From assembly GCA_023387965.1 (NCBI GenBank), contig JAEWHE010000045.1:62001-126000 (forward strand): 64,000 nt of DNA, written 5' to 3'. Below the pieces are notes generated by a model, which was given only the letters and a program-made list of their open reading frames with translations, was not told the DNA's origin and did not search any database. The DNA is from Bacteroidota bacterium (GTDB lineage Bacteria > Bacteroidota > Bacteroidia > Flavobacteriales > Flavobacteriaceae). This document shows, one piece after another, positions 42,286 through 50,486 of the stretch; positions within the stretch are counted from its first letter, which is position 1, and each line of letters begins with the position of its first letter. The position numbers were made by a program, and so were the translations under genes.

Positions 42286-43884
42286 ATGAAAAACTTCGCC
42301 GAACTCATAAAATCCTTAGACAGCTCCAACAAAACGTCGGTGAAGGTTGACGCGCTTACCAACTACTTCAAAAATGCCAGCGATGAAGACAAAGTGTGGA
42401 CGATTGCGATATTGTCACATCGTCGTCCGCCACGACCTGTAAATACTACGTTATTGCGATTATGGGCTAATGAATTGGCAAAAATTCCCTTGTGGTTGTT
42501 TGAAGAAAGCTACCACATCGTTGGCGATTTAGCCGAAACAATCGCTTTAATTATTCCAGCCGGCGAAAATCATTCTGAGAAAACGCTGACGGAATTTGTG
42601 GAAGAAATCATCGAACTCAAAAAAAAATCTGACGAAGAAAAACGCGACTATCTGCATGAAAATTGGCTCGCACTCAATTATTACGAACGTTTTGTTTTTA
42701 CCAAACTAATCACCGGAAGTTTTCGCATTGGCGTAAGCCAAAAATTAATGACCAGAGCACTTTCAAAAGCTACCGGTGTTGATGAAGATGTTTTGGCGTA
42801 CAAATTAATGGGCGATTGGAATCCGCAAAAAATTTCATTTCAAGAATTGGTGATCGATGAAAAAAACAGCGATTATCTTTCCAAACCGTATCCATTTTTC
42901 TTGGCTTATCCGGTTGAAGGCGAAGCAGAAAATTTGGGAAATCCCGAAGATTGGATCGTGGAACACAAATGGGATGGCATTCGCTCTCAAACTATTTTCC
43001 GCGAAGGCGAAATTTATATTTGGAGTCGTGGCGAAGAATTGGTTACCGATAAATACCCCGAAATCCATCAACTCATAGGAATTATTCCCGACGGAACTGT
43101 GATTGATGGCGAAATTCTTCCGTATATCGATGGTGAAATTGGTACTTTTAATGATCTCCAAACCAGAATCGGTCGAAAAAATGTTTCGGCTTCGGTGCTA
43201 AAAAAATCACCAATTATCATCAGAGCTTACGATTTACTCGAATGGAAAGGCGAAGACATTCGAAATTTACCTTTAATTGAAAGGCGAAAATTATTAGAAG
43301 ATTTATTTTTGAAAATTGATAAAAATTTGCCAATTCAGCTTTCGCAAAGATTCTCCTTTAATTCTTGGGAAGAAATTGCAGAAGAAAGGATGCAATCGCG
43401 AGAGATGAAAAGTGAAGGTTTGATGCTGAAACATAAAAATTCCCCGTATCAAGTTGGGCGAAAAAAAGGAGATTGGTGGAAGTGGAAAGTCGAGCCGTTG
43501 AGCATCGATGCAGTTTTGACTTACGCCATGCGAGGTCACGGAAGACGTTCTAATTTATTTACAGATTACACATTTGCCTTATGGCAAAATAAAGAAAACG
43601 GCGAACGAGAATTGGTGACTTTTGCCAAAGCCTATTCCGGTTTAACCGATGCCGAATTTAGGATGGTAGATGATTTTATCAAAAAAAATACACTCGAACG
43701 TTTTGGACCTGTAAGAAGCGTTACGCCAAAGTTAGTTTTTGAAATTGGCTTTGAAGGAATTTCTTTTTCCAACCGACATAAAAGCGGTGTTGCAACCCGT
43801 TTCCCTAGAATTTTACGCTGGCGAATGGACAAAAAAATTGAGGAAGCAAATTCGATTGATGATTTGAAGGATATGATTGTTTGA
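42286..43884 (+). CDS. ATP-dependent DNA ligase (ligase-associated repair module)
   Basis: A 532-residue ligase. The N-terminal DNA-binding domain (about 1-200) is followed by the nucleotidyltransferase domain with the adenylated lysine K228 in EHKWDGIR (motif I, KxDGxR), then IYIWSRGEE, VIDGEILPY, EGLMLKHKNSPYQVGRKKGDWWKWK (motifs IV-V) and an OB-fold C-terminus. The domain layout is that of bacterial LigB/LigC-type stand-alone ATP ligases accompanied by repair nucleases, not LigD. ATG at 42286 starts at KNFAELIKSL; an in-frame TTG at 42247 lies within the palindrome region. Second gene of a likely three-gene run with exonuclease and helicase. Confidence 0.92.
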   Translation: MKNFAELIKSLDSSNKTSVKVDALTNYFKNASDEDKVWTIAILSHRRPPRPVNTTLLRLWANELAKIPLWLFEESYHIVGDLAETIALIIPAGENHSEKTLTEFVEEIIELKKKSDEEKRDYLHENWLALNYYERFVFTKLITGSFRIGVSQKLMTRALSKATGVDEDVLAYKLMGDWNPQKISFQELVIDEKNSDYLSKPYPFFLAYPVEGEAENLGNPEDWIVEHKWDGIRSQTIFREGEIYIWSRGEELVTDKYPEIHQLIGIIPDGTVIDGEILPYIDGEIGTFNDLQTRIGRKNVSASVLKKSPIIIRAYDLLEWKGEDIRNLPLIERRKLLEDLFLKIDKNLPIQLSQRFSFNSWEEIAEERMQSREMKSEGLMLKHKNSPYQVGRKKGDWWKWKVEPLSIDAVLTYAMRGHGRRSNLFTDYTFALWQNKENGERELVTFAKAYSGLTDAEFRMVDDFIKKNTLERFGPVRSVTPKLVFEIGFEGISFSNRHKSGVATRFPRILRWRMDKKIEEANSIDDLKDMIV

Positions 43885-43888
43885 GTGA

Positions 43889-43921
43889 GGCAATAGGCAG
43901 AAGGCAATAAGCAATAGGCAA
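43889..43921. repeat. GGCAATA-type heptad repeat
   Basis: Reads GGCAATA GGCAGAA GGCAATAA GCAATA GGCAAAA. The first 24 bases recur inverted at 60637-60660 with one mismatch. Confidence 0.75.
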
Positions 43922-43986
43922 AAACTTTTCGACTTAGCGCTTTTGCGAGATAATAAACATATATTTTTAAAGACAAAGCTTTGCGT

Positions 43987-44001
43987 CCCGAAGCTTCGGG
44001 A
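43987..44001. repeat. Palindrome CCCGAAGCTTCGGGA, second copy
   Basis: Identical to 42231-42245. It sits in the ligase-helicase spacer next to the phrase CCTTTGTGTTCTTTGCGG. Confidence 0.75.
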
Positions 44002-44059
44002 TTGCGTAAAACCTTTGTGTTCTTTGCGGTTAAAAAAAATAAAGAATAGGAATAAATCA

Positions 44060-46516
44060 ATGAATAGAGAACAACTTTTTGACTTAGCAAATAACTGGTT
44101 CCACCAACAAGGCTGGAAACCTTTCCCGTTCCAAACGCAAACATGGACGGCTTTTCTGCAAGGAAAAAACGGTCTGCTGAACGCGCCAACAGGAAGCGGG
44201 AAAACCTATGCCTTATGGTTGCCGATTGTTCTCGATTACATCAAAAAAAATCCGGATTATCAGAACAAAAAAAAATCCGGACTCAAAGCGATTTGGATCA
44301 CGCCATTGCGAGCGCTTTCCGTAGAAATAAAACAATCTGCCGAACGTGTGGTGAATGATTTAAATCTTGGAATGACTGTGGGAATCCGTTCCGGTGATAC
44401 TTCTGCGGGAGAACGTGCAAGGCAAAAAGAAAAAATGCCCGATTTATTGGTCACCACACCCGAAAGTTTGCAATTATTATTGGCTTCAAAAGGCTACGAA
44501 AAAACTTTTAAAGAATGTTCCGCCATTGTAATTGACGAATGGCACGAATTATTAGGTACAAAACGTGGCGTTCAAACCGAGTTAGCACTTTCACGCCTCA
44601 AAACTATCGCTCCAAAAATGCGTATTTGGGGTATTTCCGCCACTATTGGAAATCTCGAGCAAGCCCGTCAAGTTTTATTAGGAATTGACTCGGAAGCCTT
44701 TGAAAATTCGGTGTTGATAAAGGCTTCCATCAACAAAAAAATTAACGTGATTTCCGTCATTCCAGATAAAATCGAAACTTATCCGTGGCGAGGTCACATG
44801 GGTTTGCATCTCATTGACGAAGTTGCCAAAATCATTAAAAAAAGTCGGACAACACTTTTGTTTACTAATGTTCGTTCGGCTTGCGAATTATGGTTCCAGC
44901 GATTGTTAGATAAATATCCAGAATTTGCGGGCGAAATGGCGATGCATTACGGAAGCATCAACCGCGAAACCCGACTTTGGGTGGAACAAGCCATTCGTGA
45001 CGAAGAATTAAAAGTCGTGGTTTGTACCTCGAGTTTGGATTTGGGTGTCGATTTTGCTCCCGTGGAAACCATCATTCAAGTTGGCGGTCCGAAAGGCGTT
45101 GCGCGATTTTTGCAACGTGCCGGACGAAGCGGTCACCAGCCCGGGAAAGAAAGTAATATTTATTTTTTGGCAACACATTCCATTGAATTGATTGAAGCTT
45201 CGGCCTTGAAAAAAGCGGTCGAAAATACCGTTGTCGAAGACCGAATTCCGTACCTGAATAGCTGGGATGTTTTGGTGCAATACCTCAATACGTTGGCGGT
45301 TTCTGATGGATTTTTTCCAAAAGAAATTTATGAAGAAGTCAAAAAAACGTTTTGTTATCAAGCAATTACAGATAAAAATTGGCAATGGATTCTAAATTTC
45401 ATTGTTCGCGGAAGCCAGAGTTTGCAAGCTTATGACGAATATAAAAAAGTAGAAATTGAGGAAGACGGTCGTTTTAAAATCAACAGCAGAATGATTGCGA
45501 TGCACCATCGAATGCAAATTGGAACCATTGTGGGCGATGCTGTGATGAACGTAAAATTTTTAGGCGGAGGTTTTATCGGGACTATTGAAGAATGGTTTGT
45601 TTCCAAATTAAAACCGGGCGATGTTTTTACTTTTGCCGGAAAAAAATTAGAATTATACGCCATCAAAAATATGCAGGTTTTGGTGAAAAAATCTGATAAT
45701 AAAACCGCAAAAATTGTGAGTTGGATGGGTGGAAGATTGGCGCTTTCGGCACAAATGAGCGAATTGTTACGACAAGAATTATACAAAGCGAATACGCCAA
45801 ATTTAACGCCAGAATTACTAGCGATGCAACCTACTTTTGATCGGCAAAGAAAAGAATCGATTGTACCAAATGCCAATGAATTTTTGATTGAAACATTCAA
45901 AACCCGCGAAGGTTTTCACGCCATTTTTTATCCGTTTGAAGGCAGATTTGTGCACGAAGCTTTGGCGAGTTTGCTGGCGTATCGTATTAGTTTGCTTTCG
46001 CCGATAAGTTTTTCTTTGGCGTACAATGATTACGGATTTGAACTGCTTTCAGATCAGCAGATTGACATGCAAATGGTATTGGACAACAATTTATTTTCAT
46101 CCGATTATGTGCATGATGATTTGCAAAAAAGTTTAAATGCTACCGAAATGGCAAGGCGAAAATTTAGAGATATTGCCGTAATTTCGGGCTTGGTTTTTAC
46201 GGGTTTTCCGGGTAAATTGATTAAAACGAAGCATTTGCAAAGCAGTTCTCAATTGTTATTTGAGGTTTTCAGGGATTATGAACCTGATAATTTATTGTTT
46301 CAGCAAGCGTATCGTGAAACTTTCGAACACCAATTAGAAGAAGGTCGATTATTGCTGGCTTTGGAACGAATTAATAGCCAAGAAATTGTTTGGAAACAAA
46401 CGCAAAAACCCACGCCTTTCAGCTTCCCGATAATTACGGATCGCCTTCGAGAAAAATTATCCAGCGAAACTTTAGCGGAAAGAATCAAGAAAATGACGGC
46501 TTCGTATATGAAGTGA
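44060..46516 (+). CDS. Ligase-associated DNA damage response DEXH-box helicase
   Basis: An 818-residue superfamily 2 helicase of the Lhr-like kind. It carries FPFQTQTW (Q-motif region), Walker A APTGSGKT (K48), TPLRAL, the DEXH box D159-E-W-H162, ISATIG (motif III), then in the second RecA domain TNVRSACE, TSSLDLGVDF and Q/R motif RAGRSGH. The C-terminal 350 residues correspond to the winged-helix and beta-barrel parts of Lhr helicases. It would unwind or remodel nucleic acids for the partner ligase and exonuclease upstream. ATG 44060 was chosen over an upstream start within spacer repeats. Length agrees with the ligase-associated subgroup (about 810-830). Confidence 0.92.
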   Translation: MNREQLFDLANNWFHQQGWKPFPFQTQTWTAFLQGKNGLLNAPTGSGKTYALWLPIVLDYIKKNPDYQNKKKSGLKAIWITPLRALSVEIKQSAERVVNDLNLGMTVGIRSGDTSAGERARQKEKMPDLLVTTPESLQLLLASKGYEKTFKECSAIVIDEWHELLGTKRGVQTELALSRLKTIAPKMRIWGISATIGNLEQARQVLLGIDSEAFENSVLIKASINKKINVISVIPDKIETYPWRGHMGLHLIDEVAKIIKKSRTTLLFTNVRSACELWFQRLLDKYPEFAGEMAMHYGSINRETRLWVEQAIRDEELKVVVCTSSLDLGVDFAPVETIIQVGGPKGVARFLQRAGRSGHQPGKESNIYFLATHSIELIEASALKKAVENTVVEDRIPYLNSWDVLVQYLNTLAVSDGFFPKEIYEEVKKTFCYQAITDKNWQWILNFIVRGSQSLQAYDEYKKVEIEEDGRFKINSRMIAMHHRMQIGTIVGDAVMNVKFLGGGFIGTIEEWFVSKLKPGDVFTFAGKKLELYAIKNMQVLVKKSDNKTAKIVSWMGGRLALSAQMSELLRQELYKANTPNLTPELLAMQPTFDRQRKESIVPNANEFLIETFKTREGFHAIFYPFEGRFVHEALASLLAYRISLLSPISFSLAYNDYGFELLSDQQIDMQMVLDNNLFSSDYVHDDLQKSLNATEMARRKFRDIAVISGLVFTGFPGKLIKTKHLQSSSQLLFEVFRDYEPDNLLFQQAYRETFEHQLEEGRLLLALERINSQEIVWKQTQKPTPFSFPIITDRLREKLSSETLAERIKKMTASYMK

Positions 46517-46830
46517 TTTGAGATTTATGACTTATGATTTATGATATTTGGTTTTTGATTTTTCGCTTCTTGCTTCTTGCTTCTTTTCCCCGAAGTTTCC
46601 AAAAAAGCCCCTACCTCTCTCCTTTAGCCCCGATTGAAGCGGAAATCCGTTTTTCATTTTAACAAAATTGAAAAAAGATTGTAGCGGAAAGCGGGAATTG
46701 CCTTCCTGAAAATGCCTCTCCCGATGCTTCGGGATTGCTCCTAAAAAATTTTATTGAAATCGTTAAAATGCAAGCGTTTTTGTGCAAAAATCGTAACTTG
46801 CGACCACTATAAACTTCAATAATTAGCGAA
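46517..46830. other. 314-bp intergenic region with repeats
   Basis: Contains a TTATGA-type low-complexity stretch (46523-46560), a CTTCTTG triplet repeat (46566-46583), interspersed element copy C inverted (46624-46696), a third CCCGA(T)GCTTCGGG palindrome (46720-46734), and the S46 peptidase leader. No clear TAnnTTTG box was found; TAACTTGC at 46795-46802 is the nearest. No coding frame. Confidence 0.65.
46624..46696 (-). repeat. Interspersed hairpin element, copy C (inverted)
   Basis: On the plus strand begins TAGCCCCGATTGAAGCGGAA and ends GATTGTAGCGGAAAGCGGGA. The centre is a short hairpin, TTTTTCATTTT-aac-AAAATTGAAAAA. Reverse-complemented it matches the ends of copies A and B. Confidence 0.8.
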
Positions 46831-48963
46831 ATGAAATTTTTAAGATTACTGCTTCTTTTGGTTTTTTTGCCAGTAAATGCCCAACAAGGTGGCATGTGGA
46901 TTCCGTCACTTTTGAAAGGGATGAACGAAAAGGAGATGAAAAATTTGGGGATGAAAATGTCGGCCTCAGATATTTATGATGTGAATAAATCGAGTTTGAA
47001 AGACGCGGTTCCGCAGTTTAACGGCGGTTGTACTTCGGAAGTGATTTCGGATCAGGGACTTTTGTTGACGAATCATCATTGTGGTTTTGGCGAAATTCAG
47101 TCGCATTCTACTGTGGAACACGATTATTTGACGGATGGTTTTTGGGCGATGCGGAAAGAAGATGAATTGCCAAATGCTGATTTGGAAGTGACATTTATCG
47201 TAAAAATTGAAGATGTGACGTCGCAGGTTTTGGAAGGCGTTGCCGGAATTTCGAGCGAGGCTGAAAAAAATAAAAAAATTCAGCAAAATATTACTTCGGT
47301 TACTAAAAGTTTCCCAAAAGAAGCTTGGCAGGAAAACCGTGTGAGGACTTTTTATGAAGGCAATCAATATATTTTATTTGTGGTAGAAAGTTATCCGGAT
47401 GTGCGATTAGTTGGAGCGCCACCGTCGTCTATCGGAAAATTTGGTTCGGACACTGACAACTGGGTTTGGCCACGTCACACGGGAGATTTTTCGTTGTTCA
47501 GAATTTATGCTGATAAAAATAATCGTCCAGCAAAATACAGCAAAGACAACGTGCCGTACAAACCGAAACATTTTTTCCCGGTTTCGATTAAAGGTGTGAA
47601 AGAAAATGATTTTACGATGGTTTTTGGTTATCCGGGAAGAACCACGGAATATTTGCCAAGTGTGGCGGTTGAACAAATCGTAAACAGCTTGAATCCTGCT
47701 AAAATCGAGGTTCGTGATCGTGCGTTGAAAGCCACGGACGCGTTTATGCGGAAAGACAATGCGATTAAAATTCAATATGCTTCGAAATATGCGAGCATTG
47801 CCAATTATTGGAAAAAATGGATTGGCGAAACTCAAGGTTTGAAAAAGTCTAATGCGGTCGCGATTAAGAAAAATTTTGAAAAAGATTTTTTGGCGAAAGC
47901 GCAAAAAGCCGGCAAACAAGCGGAATACGGTAATTTGTTTACTGATTTTGAAAAAAATTACAACGAAATTGCTCCTTATTCTTTAGCTCGTGATTATTTT
48001 ATGGAAGTGGTAATGCGAAATACAGAATTGCTTTCGGCAGGTTATCGATTGTATCAATTAGAGCAAATTTACAACCTTCGTGGTGAACAATCTTTTACTG
48101 ACAGAAAAAATAATTTGGTTGCCGGAATGGGCGATTTCTACAAAGATTTTAATGCTCAAGTTGACGAAAAAGTTTTTGAAGGCTTGATTGAATTGTACGC
48201 GACCAAAGTGCCACAACAATTCGTGCCTGCTTCGTTGAAAAATGTGGATTATAAAAAATTGACTTCAGAAATTTATAGCCAATCGAAATTGACGAGTTAC
48301 AACGGTTTTAAGCAATTGTTAGATGGCGATGCCAAAACGGTTTTGGCGAAATTAAATGCTGACAAAGGTTTTCAAGTGGTAAAAGCCATCAGCGATATTT
48401 TCTTTGCAGATGTGAATCCAAAATACGAAGAAATTAATTTGAAAATTGCTGCTTTGCAACGCACGTACATGAAAGGAATTTTGGAATTAAGCCCGAAAGA
48501 AGCCAGAATTTTCCCTGATGCTAACAGTACACTTCGCGTGACTTATGGAAAAGTAAAAGGTTACAATCCAAGCGATGCCGTGACCTACGACCACACAACT
48601 TATTTAGGTGGTGTGATGGAAAAATATGTTCCCGGAGATTATGAGTTTGATGTTCCAGCGAAATTAATCGAGCTTTACAACAAAAAAGATTACGGCCGAT
48701 ACGGCAAAAACGGAAAATTGGCGGTAAACTTTATCGGAACCAATCACACCACAGGAGGAAACTCAGGAAGTCCTGCAATTGATGCGAAAGGAAATTTAAT
48801 TGGGCTTAATTTTGACCGTGTTTGGGAAGGAACGATGAGCGACATTTATTACGATCCTGCAATTTGTAGAAATATTATGGTTGACATGCGATATGTATTA
48901 TTTGTAATTGACAAATTCGCCGGTGCCAAACATTTGGTTGACGAAATGAAAGTCATTGAATAA
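46831..48963 (+). CDS. S46-family dipeptidyl peptidase, DPP11-like
   Basis: A 710-residue exported serine peptidase. Signal peptide 1-18 (ending VNAQ). The chymotrypsin-like catalytic parts are NHHCGFG (catalytic His83), DTDNWVWPRHTGDFS (containing the Asp) and GGNSGSPA (Ser645). An inserted helical domain fills the middle. Arg663 in NFDRVWE lies 18 residues after the serine, the same spacing as Ser655 and Arg673 of Porphyromonas DPP11, where this Arg gives preference for acidic P1 residues. I therefore favour DPP11 (Asp/Glu-specific) over DPP7. It should trim dipeptides from peptides in the periplasm. Monocistronic. Confidence 0.9.
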   Translation: MKFLRLLLLLVFLPVNAQQGGMWIPSLLKGMNEKEMKNLGMKMSASDIYDVNKSSLKDAVPQFNGGCTSEVISDQGLLLTNHHCGFGEIQSHSTVEHDYLTDGFWAMRKEDELPNADLEVTFIVKIEDVTSQVLEGVAGISSEAEKNKKIQQNITSVTKSFPKEAWQENRVRTFYEGNQYILFVVESYPDVRLVGAPPSSIGKFGSDTDNWVWPRHTGDFSLFRIYADKNNRPAKYSKDNVPYKPKHFFPVSIKGVKENDFTMVFGYPGRTTEYLPSVAVEQIVNSLNPAKIEVRDRALKATDAFMRKDNAIKIQYASKYASIANYWKKWIGETQGLKKSNAVAIKKNFEKDFLAKAQKAGKQAEYGNLFTDFEKNYNEIAPYSLARDYFMEVVMRNTELLSAGYRLYQLEQIYNLRGEQSFTDRKNNLVAGMGDFYKDFNAQVDEKVFEGLIELYATKVPQQFVPASLKNVDYKKLTSEIYSQSKLTSYNGFKQLLDGDAKTVLAKLNADKGFQVVKAISDIFFADVNPKYEEINLKIAALQRTYMKGILELSPKEARIFPDANSTLRVTYGKVKGYNPSDAVTYDHTTYLGGVMEKYVPGDYEFDVPAKLIELYNKKDYGRYGKNGKLAVNFIGTNHTTGGNSGSPAIDAKGNLIGLNFDRVWEGTMSDIYYDPAICRNIMVDMRYVLFVIDKFAGAKHLVDEMKVIE

Positions 48964-49172
48964 TTCTCAAAATTTTGAGTTTGAATTAACAAATGGCAAA
49001 TTCGGAAGATAATTTGTTTCGAAGTTTAAAAAAATCTGCATTTTTTGTAAGAAAATGATTATATTTGATTTTTCTAAACTTTATACAAAATATTGTTTTA
49101 CAATTAGTTATCGTATTTTTAAAAAATAAAAAAAAATATTTCGATAAATATTTTAAGATATTAAAAAATTTA

Positions 49173-49180
49173 TATCTTTG
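49173..49180 (+). promoter_or_regulatory. -7 box of small lipoprotein promoter
   Basis: TATCTTTG in a very AT-rich upstream region, 37 bases before the ATG at 49218. No good TTG upstream. Confidence 0.6.
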
Positions 49181-49217
49181 CTCCGAATTAATAATTAACC
49201 TTTATAATTTTAGTAAG

Positions 49218-49412
49218 ATGAAAAAAGTTGTATTTAGCCTTGCATTAGTTGCGTCTATGGCATTCGTTTCTTGTAAAGAAACTAAAACTGAAGAAGTTCC
49301 AGCTGAAGATACTACAGTTGTAGTTGAAGAAACTCAAGCTGTTGATGCTGCTCCTGTAGTTGATACTGTTGCTGTTGACACTGTTGCTGCTCCTGCTGCT
49401 CCAGCTAACTAA
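49218..49412 (+). CDS. Small Val/Ala/Pro/Asp-rich lipoprotein
   Basis: A 64-residue protein. The signal peptide MKKVVFSLALVASMAFVSC ends in an SPII lipobox with Cys19, leaving only 45 mature residues: KETKTEEV followed by a repetitive tail (VDTVAVDTVAAPAAPAN). Codons are strongly biased to GTT, GCT, GAA and ACT, which suggests high expression. It has its own promoter and a strong terminator. No known family recognised. The tail resembles that of the DUF4878-like lipoprotein at 33.5 kb. A longer frame from 49065 is unlikely because it begins upstream of the -7 box. Confidence 0.8.
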   Translation: MKKVVFSLALVASMAFVSCKETKTEEVPAEDTTVVVEETQAVDAAPVVDTVAVDTVAAPAAPAN

Positions 49413-49437
49413 TCAAGTATTAGACAGAAAAAATAAG

Positions 49438-49461
49438 CCTCGCATTGCGAGGTTTTTTTTT
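49438..49461 (+). terminator. Terminator after small lipoprotein
   Basis: CCTCGC-att-GCGAGG followed by nine T. Confidence 0.88.
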
Positions 49462-49482
49462 GTTCATTTTTTTTGCTAAAAA

Positions 49483-49827
49483 TTAATCGGCAAAAATATC
49501 TGCTCCAGTAAAATCGAGGACTTCCGCTTTAGGAACATATAATCGTACCTCATCAATTCCTTTTTCTAAACGCAAAGCCGTATTAAATTTTCTACTTGTG
49601 GCATAAACTTTATCGTCAATAATCAAGCGGTAGAAAAATTTTCCTGACGAAGTTTTAAACTTCATACAAAAAGCATTTTCAGCATTTTTTTGAATGATTT
49701 CGATATCAGCCTCGATATCCATTTTCAATTCATAAGTTGCACTCGTAAAGATGATTTTTCCCTTTCTGGAATTGTAGGTAAATTTATAATGATCTTCGTC
49801 TTTTTGTGTGATAACAAATGCTCCCAT
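49483..49827 (-). CDS. DUF1508 (YegP-like) protein
   Basis: A 114-residue protein made of two YegP-type repeats, about residues 1-50 and 55-100. Each has the pattern of a beta hairpin followed by a helix: YKFTYNSRKGKIIFTSATYE, then FKTSSGKFFYRLIIDDKVYATSRKF with a following helix. The canonical segment 'TSExY' is partly kept (TSATYE, ATSRKF). The function of the family is unknown. No signal peptide, so it is cytosolic. Its -7 box is not clear. Confidence 0.78.
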   Translation of the reverse strand: MGAFVITQKDEDHYKFTYNSRKGKIIFTSATYELKMDIEADIEIIQKNAENAFCMKFKTSSGKFFYRLIIDDKVYATSRKFNTALRLEKGIDEVRLYVPKAEVLDFTGADIFAD

Positions 49828-50023
49828 GAATTGTTTTTAAGAAGGCTAAAAATAAGAAAAATTGGAGAACGGTTTCGGATAAAAAACTAAAAAGATTGTT
49901 TTGTTCAAGCAAATTTTTTAAGCCACCAACAACAAACATTATTTTCAATATCCGCATTACCTTTCAGGCTTTTGCGTAAAACCTCGGAAGAATCCGTACG
50001 ATTTGATCTAAAATAATTTTATC

Positions 50024-50058
50024 AAAAAAAAAAGCCCGTAACGAAAATTACGGGCTTT
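50024..50058 (-). terminator. Terminator downstream of tRNA-Leu
   Basis: On the minus strand AAAGCCCGTAA and TTACGGGCTTT form a long stem with a T-run beyond (complement of 50024-50033). Confidence 0.82.
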
Positions 50059-50060
50059 TG

Positions 50061-50146
50061 TACTCAGAGCGGGACTTGAACCCGCACGAACATTGCTGTT
50101 CACTGGATTTTAAGTCCAGCGTGTCTACCAATTTCACCATCCGAGC
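50061..50146 (-). tRNA. tRNA-Leu (anticodon UAA)
   Basis: An 86-nt class II tRNA with a long variable arm. Acceptor GCTCGGA pairs with TCTGAGT (two G-T pairs); discriminator A; D-arm GGTGAAATTGGTAGACACG; anticodon arm CTGGA-CTTAAAA-TCCAG with TAA; T-arm GGGTTCAAGTCCC. CCA not encoded. Confidence 0.96.
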
Positions 50147-50257
50147 AAATATTTTTGACGATAATTTTTTAAAAATTGATTAAAACTAAAACCATTCGAG
50201 CATTAATCCTCAAACATTTCAGATTTAATTTTTTAATCATCATTGATTTTGCAACAG

Positions 50258-50330
50258 AGCGAAAAACGGGGCTCGAACCCGCGACCTCGACCTTGGCAAG
50301 GTCGCGCTCTACCAACTGAGCTATTTTCGC
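50258..50330 (-). tRNA. tRNA-Gly (anticodon GCC)
   Basis: A 73-nt tRNA: acceptor GCGAAAA paired with TTTTCGC, discriminator U; D-arm AGCTCAGTTGGTAGAGCG; anticodon arm CGACC-TTGCCAA-GGTCG with GCC; T-arm GGGTTCGAGCCCC. Upstream of tRNA-Leu on the same strand, 111 bases away; probably one transcript. Confidence 0.96.
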
Positions 50331-50369
50331 ATTTTTAAGAACGTCAACACTTCAACCGTATTGCGGATG

Positions 50370-50399
50370 CAAATTTAATACAATTCTTTAATTATACAA
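50370..50399 (-). promoter_or_regulatory. Promoter of tRNA-Gly(GCC)-tRNA-Leu
   Basis: On the minus strand TTG (complement of 50397-50399), 19-base spacer, TAAATTTG (complement of 50370-50377). Perfect consensus and typical spacing. Confidence 0.8.
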
Positions 50400-50486
50400 G
50401 CAGTTTTCCGAAAAAAAATATCTAAAAAATATAACCGACTGATAAAAAGAAAGATGCAATCAAAAATAATTTTCCAATAATGCAAT

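Noticed and set aside
43943..44059. Longer helicase start
   Set aside because: The added residues are translated from the palindrome and repeat phrases of the spacer.
49065..49217. Longer start for the small lipoprotein
   Set aside because: The extension lies upstream of the -7 box and would destroy the lipoprotein signal.
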